IMG/VR virus record: IMGVR_UViG_3300030116_000783
Span: 1 to 23,826 of that record
Direction: 5' to 3' (one strand)
DNA: 23,826 bases
Origin: a virus
Under the pieces are notes generated by a model, which was not told where the DNA came from, ran no database searches, and worked only from the letters and a program-made list of their open reading frames with translations. The position numbers and the translations under genes were made by a program. This document shows positions 19,732-23,826 of this stretch, one piece after another. Position 1 is the first letter of the stretch; the number at the start of each line of letters is the position of its first letter.

Positions 19732-20184
19732 TTAGGCTATCCTCAGAAATTCATAAAAGGGTTTTTCTTGCTCTCCATATTTTTCGTGATAGTTAACAAA
19801 TGTAAACCCAAGAGCTTTTAACCACTTAATAGCAGAATCGTTCTCTGCATATACAAAATTATATAGGATTTTGTAATTTTTCAATAGGCTATCTACCCAT
19901 TTTCTACCTTTTCTTACAAGTTGTATTTTATATTTTTTATTAGTAAATAATTCATCAGTACATATCATCCATATACAACCATCTCTAATAACTCCACATA
20001 AGCCCATAGGTTGATCGTCATCACCAGCTATTGTTAAAACCTGTTCCCCTGCTAGATATGTAAGACGTAAGGCATCTGCTGGTTCTTGTCCTGTTTGATA
20101 TACAGCTTCAAGACGATCCATTTCTCTCATGTTTTCACATACATAATTAAGATCTTTTAAATTAGCTTTTCTTAAATAACCCAT
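19732..20184 (-). CDS. Internal virion protein (gp13 type), GNAT-like fold
   Basis: A 150-residue protein starting MGYLRKANLKDLNYVCENMR, the usual start of GNAT acetyltransferase-like domains. It contains GLCGVIRDGCIWMICTDELF and a C-terminal ENDSAIKWLKALGFTFVNYH, the motif B type NxxAixxLxxxGF. The acetyl-CoA binding loop (Q/R-x-x-G-x-G/A) is not clear; the nearest is QLVRKGRKWVD. T7 gp13 has the same outline (internal virion protein A, needed for assembly) and sits in the same place. It is probably a non-catalytic structural relative. Start overlaps the gp12-type stop by one base. Confidence 0.85.
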   Translation of the reverse strand: MGYLRKANLKDLNYVCENMREMDRLEAVYQTGQEPADALRLTYLAGEQVLTIAGDDDQPMGLCGVIRDGCIWMICTDELFTNKKYKIQLVRKGRKWVDSLLKNYKILYNFVYAENDSAIKWLKALGFTFVNYHEKYGEQEKPFYEFLRIA

Positions 20185-22859
20185 TAACTACGTCTAGATC
20201 TTAAATGAAACATAGCTTCATATTCAGCACTTGCCAGTTGTGTAGGTAAGAATGTGTCATTCTTTACATCTATATCTACTCTATCTGCTCTTGACATTAT
20301 TGGCACTTTAAATGTACCTGACTCTAAAGTTATGTTTCCTAATGTAGAAGAAGTTAAACCAAGAAAACGACCAGTAAATTTATGTGTAGATGTACTTCTA
20401 TTTTCTGGAGTGACTTCTACTTTAAAAAACCCTGTATCTTCAAACTTTATATAAAAATGATGTAGTTGCAATCTACCACTTAAAATTTCATCCCTGCCTT
20501 GTCCTCCTTGACTCAATCTCCTTTGACTAAACCTATAGTGCATTTCGTATGGTTCACCAATAATAAATTTACTATTTCTAAAATCACCACTAGCTGTAAT
20601 AGTAGATGTTGATCCATCAGTAGAATTTGACGTAGGGATAAGCCTACCTGGTTTTAAAGTTTTGGTATTACCTTGCGTATCAACAAATGTACTTGTTTCC
20701 CCGCTGGCTAAATATCTACCAACTACATTCATATTTGCTCTTAATCTATAAGGAACAGTAAACGTAGAAACATCAGTAGTAGCGTTGTAAGCTACTGATA
20801 CGCCTGTAGTGGCTTCAGTAACTTTATGATCTAGGCAGAATTTAAAAGTTGCATTAGCTTCTTTTACATCTGCTTCAAATGGTATCTTTTCAATAGTTGT
20901 ACCATTAGCTTCTTGTATTACTAAAAATAAATCAGTACCAATAAAATCTGCATTAAGTATGGTTCTATTTGAATTAATTGTGTAAGTAGACCAAGAGTTA
21001 AGAATTTTTGTTCCTTGAGGACCAAACAACCATCTGTTAACAAATAATTGATTAGGATTATCAGTTCCTAGACAAAGTAAAACATCTTCACTTGTTGAGA
21101 TAGCTAACTTAAATATATTTACTGGAATTAATCTTGGAACATGAACAGTTATATTAGCTGCTTCTCTTATTGTTAAATCTTCTTGTGTAATATATTCTCT
21201 TACACCAGCAAAAGTTCCTTTCTTAGTTAGATAATAAATACTATTACCAGAAGCTACAGGTGCTGCTGCATCACTACTTTCAAATTCTGTTGCAACTACA
21301 ACCGTAGCCGTTTTAGGTGTAAGAGTAAGAACAGATGATGATGTAAGAACAAATTGTGTCTGGTCAGAAAATAATATTAATTGTTCTGCCATTGGTACAG
21401 CGTGTTTTAATATTGATACTTTTGTATGTGAAGCTGATACATCTATAGGATCGCTATCAACAATAGTTAAAACTGTTTCTCTAAAGAATTGAAAGAACTC
21501 AGATACTGTTGTAAGTATGACATTATCATCAGCTAATACTCCTAGTCTGCTTCTATAAAAAAATACATTATTTATAGTCTTACCAATAAATGAAGGATCA
21601 GGTGCAGAAACAATATCACCTACAGTTCTTTCTCCCCATTTAGGTAAGGTTGAATTGTTTACTTTACCAAAGGCTACATTACCAGTTGTTGTTAAAGAAC
21701 CTGCTGCTGTAAACGTAAACGTATTTGTATTTGTGACCGTTACTGTAAAAGTACCATCAACAGCGTTGCCAGAAACGAAATCAAATTGTACCGAATCATT
21801 ACTTGATAATCCATGATTAGCAGAAGTTACAGTAACAGTAGTTCCTGATTGACTGTAAGTTCCAGCAGTACTTAGATCTGTATATGTATCACCATCAACT
21901 CTTGCAAATCTAAAATCACCATCACTTTGCCTTATAAGAATATGTGGCATTGTGTCGTAATTAAATTTAAAAGGAATACCTGATTCAGCACATTCTTCCC
22001 AATGCCCTTCTTCTAAAGTACCTGTAGTGGTGCTGTTGTTAGCAACAAACTTAACGTAATAATTATCAAAATCTGTTGTATCATCTCCATTTATCTCTAC
22101 TACATAACCATGAGGTGAAACTGTTGGTAAGTCAGAGAATCTTTGAATACTATTTTTTACTATTACTAAATCTTGATTACCCTGTGTGTCATTTCCATCT
22201 ATAGAAAAATCAGATCCATCTGTTTTTTTTACATGAACAACAGGACCATTTTGTTGAAATGTAAATCCTGTTAAACCAGCAGCTAAACCTGTTCTTAAAT
22301 CAGTTGCAACTTGTGTAGTGCTTAAAGTTGAATCTGAAGAAGTGTCGTCAGAAACTGTTACTCCATCAATCGTGACTGAATATGTCGTGCTATTTGATAC
22401 TTGACTTACAAAAATTATAGCTTGCGTAATATTCCCACTGGTTAAAGTGGTGGTATCCATTGCTGTTACTTTGGTTTTATTAACAACAAAAGTAAAGTCT
22501 GCAATAGTAACAGTTTTTATATCATCTCTAGGATTTGTTGTATTTAAATATGTTGTGCCATCAGGTTTTTGTACCGTTCTTTCTGTTCCATCTAACTCAA
22601 AAACTCTTACATTTCCATTACTAAAAACAGAAATAAATCTTCTGTTTACATCTCTGTTAATAGTATGAATATGTACATTACCTAAAGTTGTATTAGAAAT
22701 AGTTGATACATATTCAAGACCTGACCTTTTTGTAAGACCTAAGACAGGATTGCTATCAGCATTGTCTTGCAAATCAGCATGGTCATCTTGCTTAGTTGCA
22801 TCTGAAGCTTGTGATATACCCCTTAGTAAAGTTGGTATAGCTCTTGAGATTAAACCCAT
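20184..22859 (-). CDS. Tail tubular protein B (gp12 type, nozzle)
   Basis: An 891-residue protein forming the tail nozzle to which fibres attach. The start reads MGLISRAIPTLLRGISQASDATKQDDHADLQDN, as in gp12 proteins, where a GxSQ(A/Q)xxxxR/K-type signature is followed by a conserved N and KRSG. Long beta-rich regions with many N, T and V follow, with several VSVTV- and TVTVTNTNTFTF-type repeats. It lies two bases after gp11-type and overlaps gp13-type by one base. Length is above T7 gp12 (794), mostly from extra T/N-rich beta modules. Confidence 0.92.
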   Translation of the reverse strand: MGLISRAIPTLLRGISQASDATKQDDHADLQDNADSNPVLGLTKRSGLEYVSTISNTTLGNVHIHTINRDVNRRFISVFSNGNVRVFELDGTERTVQKPDGTTYLNTTNPRDDIKTVTIADFTFVVNKTKVTAMDTTTLTSGNITQAIIFVSQVSNSTTYSVTIDGVTVSDDTSSDSTLSTTQVATDLRTGLAAGLTGFTFQQNGPVVHVKKTDGSDFSIDGNDTQGNQDLVIVKNSIQRFSDLPTVSPHGYVVEINGDDTTDFDNYYVKFVANNSTTTGTLEEGHWEECAESGIPFKFNYDTMPHILIRQSDGDFRFARVDGDTYTDLSTAGTYSQSGTTVTVTSANHGLSSNDSVQFDFVSGNAVDGTFTVTVTNTNTFTFTAAGSLTTTGNVAFGKVNNSTLPKWGERTVGDIVSAPDPSFIGKTINNVFFYRSRLGVLADDNVILTTVSEFFQFFRETVLTIVDSDPIDVSASHTKVSILKHAVPMAEQLILFSDQTQFVLTSSSVLTLTPKTATVVVATEFESSDAAAPVASGNSIYYLTKKGTFAGVREYITQEDLTIREAANITVHVPRLIPVNIFKLAISTSEDVLLCLGTDNPNQLFVNRWLFGPQGTKILNSWSTYTINSNRTILNADFIGTDLFLVIQEANGTTIEKIPFEADVKEANATFKFCLDHKVTEATTGVSVAYNATTDVSTFTVPYRLRANMNVVGRYLASGETSTFVDTQGNTKTLKPGRLIPTSNSTDGSTSTITASGDFRNSKFIIGEPYEMHYRFSQRRLSQGGQGRDEILSGRLQLHHFYIKFEDTGFFKVEVTPENRSTSTHKFTGRFLGLTSSTLGNITLESGTFKVPIMSRADRVDIDVKNDTFLPTQLASAEYEAMFHLRSRRS

Positions 22860-22861
22860 TG

Positions 22862-23470
22862 TTACCTAATCAAAGCACTAGAAGGTGAATAAGTATCAAA
22901 GACACTTGTTAAAGAAGGATCTCCTCTTAGAACATTATGATCTCCATTAGCTAAGTCTGTCTCCATCAAGATAGCTCTTGCTCTAGTTTCATCTTGCTGT
23001 GTATAAGTTCTTAATCCATCATCACTAACTAATCTATCAACAAAAATACGAGCAGCTTTTATTGTTATATATCGTCTAGCAGGTTCTGTAATCTCATTAA
23101 AATCTCTAAAGTAAACAATAGTACAAATAAGATCTTCATCAAATTCATATTTATTGTTTAACCTGTCATACAGTTTTAAAGATCTTTGTATCGCATCTAT
23201 TGTAGGGTGTTGATGAATATTAGGATCAACTCTTAAAACACTTGTTGAAAGAGATATGTGATTAGATACATCTCTAGTAAGAGTTACATCTATTTCAGTA
23301 TTAAAAGACCACCCTTCCGATTGAACTTCTTTACTTACTTCTGTAAGGGTTGATTGTGCTAGTCGAGCATCAACAGGAAGAGTACCTGTAAGACTGTTAA
23401 TAGGAGCTTCGCCTATAGCAGCCAACATAATGTTAATGCTTTCTAATTCTGTTGTTGCAGCTACAGCCAT
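22862..23470 (-). CDS. Tail tubular protein A (gp11 type, adaptor)
   Basis: A 202-residue protein starting MAVAATTELESINIMLAAIGEAP. The N-terminal segment ESINIMLAAIGEAPINSL is the recognised start of the gp11 family, whose 12-mer ring connects portal and nozzle. Conserved-looking EGWSFNTEIDVTL and ARRYITIKAARIFVDRL follow. Length matches T7 gp11 (196). A good Shine-Dalgarno, AAGAGG, precedes the ATG. It follows two tiny basic genes and precedes the gp12-type gene, exactly as in T7. Confidence 0.95.
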   Translation of the reverse strand: MAVAATTELESINIMLAAIGEAPINSLTGTLPVDARLAQSTLTEVSKEVQSEGWSFNTEIDVTLTRDVSNHISLSTSVLRVDPNIHQHPTIDAIQRSLKLYDRLNNKYEFDEDLICTIVYFRDFNEITEPARRYITIKAARIFVDRLVSDDGLRTYTQQDETRARAILMETDLANGDHNVLRGDPSLTSVFDTYSPSSALIR

Positions 23471-23483
23471 AAGTACCTCTTAA

Positions 23484-23666
23484 TTAATACTGGTTTAATT
23501 GTTTATAGGCATCTTCTCTAGCTTTTCTACCTTTAGAGATGATACCAAATTTGCTAACTTCTTTAGGATTGTCATACTTCTTTTTTAATTGTTTTACAAA
23601 CCATGAGCTAGGAGTCTGTTTATTTTTTGATGCTTTAATTTGTAAAGACTTTCTTCCTTCTTCCAT
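23484..23666 (-). CDS. 60-aa basic hypothetical protein
   Basis: Starts MEEGRKSLQIKASKNKQTPS and is strongly lysine-rich throughout (KQLKKKYDNPKEVSKFG), helical, without signal or membrane segment. AAGGA stands 8 nt upstream of the ATG, inside the end of the preceding gene. It could be a small head- or DNA-associated protein, as the position between capsid and tail adaptor suggests, but no family is recognised. It is two bases after the 26-aa gene. Confidence 0.7.
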   Translation of the reverse strand: MEEGRKSLQIKASKNKQTPSSWFVKQLKKKYDNPKEVSKFGIISKGRKAREDAYKQLNQY

Positions 23667-23668
23667 CT

Positions 23669-23749
23669 TTAATATCCTTTCTTTTTCATTTTAAGGGAGT
23701 CTCTTCCACCTTTCATTTTCTTCTTTTTTTTCTTTGTTGAATGATACAT
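23669..23749 (-). CDS. 26-aa lysine-rich microprotein after the capsid terminator
   Basis: A 26-codon gene starting MYHSTKKKKKKMKGG and ending MKKKGY; half the residues are lysine. It starts seven bases after the T-tract of the capsid terminator and lacks its own Shine-Dalgarno, but its 3' end contains the AAAGGA that serves the next gene. Similar tiny poly-lysine proteins after the capsid gene are something I recall from marine podoviruses. They might bind DNA, RNA or the capsid; unproven. Confidence 0.55.
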   Translation of the reverse strand: MYHSTKKKKKKMKGGRDSLKMKKKGY

Positions 23750-23755
23750 GGGTAT

Positions 23756-23786
23756 AAAAAAAGGGTATCTAATAATAAGATACCCT
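23756..23786 (-). terminator. Intrinsic terminator downstream of the capsid gene
   Basis: On the minus strand a 9-bp stem (AGGGTATCT / AGATACCCT, 23786-23778 with 23770-23762) has a 7-base loop and is followed by TTTTTTT. It is 11 bp after the capsid stop, the same place as T-phi of T7 between genes 10 and 11, and probably lowers expression of tail genes relative to capsid. Confidence 0.85.
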
Positions 23787-23797
23787 ATAAATTGAAA

Positions 23798-23826
23798 TTA
23801 AGAAGCAGCAAGTTTAATTGTTGCAG
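23798..23826 (-). CDS. Major capsid protein, C-terminal end only (gp10 type)
   Basis: Only the last eight codons, ATIKLAAS and a TAA stop, are in the window. The assignment rests on context: the gene lies immediately before a strong terminator and upstream of gp11- and gp12-type genes, where T7-like phages carry the major capsid gene. Ending with a short A/S-rich tail fits. No further statement is possible from this fragment. Confidence 0.6.

Overview
The window is part of a low-GC, densely packed, T7-like tailed phage (podovirus) genome. Reading the minus strand from high to low coordinates, the structural genes follow the T7 order: end of the major capsid gene, an intrinsic terminator, two tiny basic proteins, tail tubular proteins A and B (gp11 and gp12 type), internal virion proteins (gp13, gp14, gp15 and gp16 type), tail fibre (gp17 type), a string of fibre-associated proteins, small terminase, large terminase. 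The small accessory proteins and the fibre repeats resemble those I recall from marine podoviruses (pelagiphage- or cyanophage-like). No RNA polymerase, DNA polymerase or integrase is in the window, so the exact group and host cannot be fixed from it.

Layout: 23798-23826 holds the capsid C-terminus and 23756-23786 a terminator. 10205-23749 is the virion and tail operon. 6845-10205 holds five fibre-associated or structural genes, including a glycine-rich protein that looks like an adhesin. 5411-6801 is a four-gene cassette on the opposite (+) strand, with two secreted and two membrane proteins, bounded by hairpins. 4641-5374 holds a small + strand gene and three small minus-strand genes. 1670-4595 carries small terminase, a C5 DNA methyltransferase and large terminase.

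From 1669 to 1141 there is a 529-bp non-coding region rich in repeats and dyads. It is followed on the same strand by a new set of small genes (1140 to 1), four of which are chained by ATGA stop/start overlaps. This order, terminase then non-coding DNA then small genes, suggests that the window crosses the late/early junction of a circularised or concatemeric phage genome. Terminal repeats, packaging signals and early promoters would be expected there.

The most striking feature is in the methyltransferase gene. A second reading frame on the same strand stays open for 273 codons (3449-4270). It encodes recognisable sequence of its own: three LPTPT motifs and a C-terminal LNPAFVEEMMGYEIGWTDL block. 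Both frames carry conserved-looking motifs over the same bases, so this looks like genuine overprinting rather than a chance open frame. Other points of interest are the reverse-strand secretome cassette, the lysozyme-like domain on the gp15-type protein instead of the gp16-type protein, the poly-glycine adhesin, and the unexplained signals in the non-coding junction.
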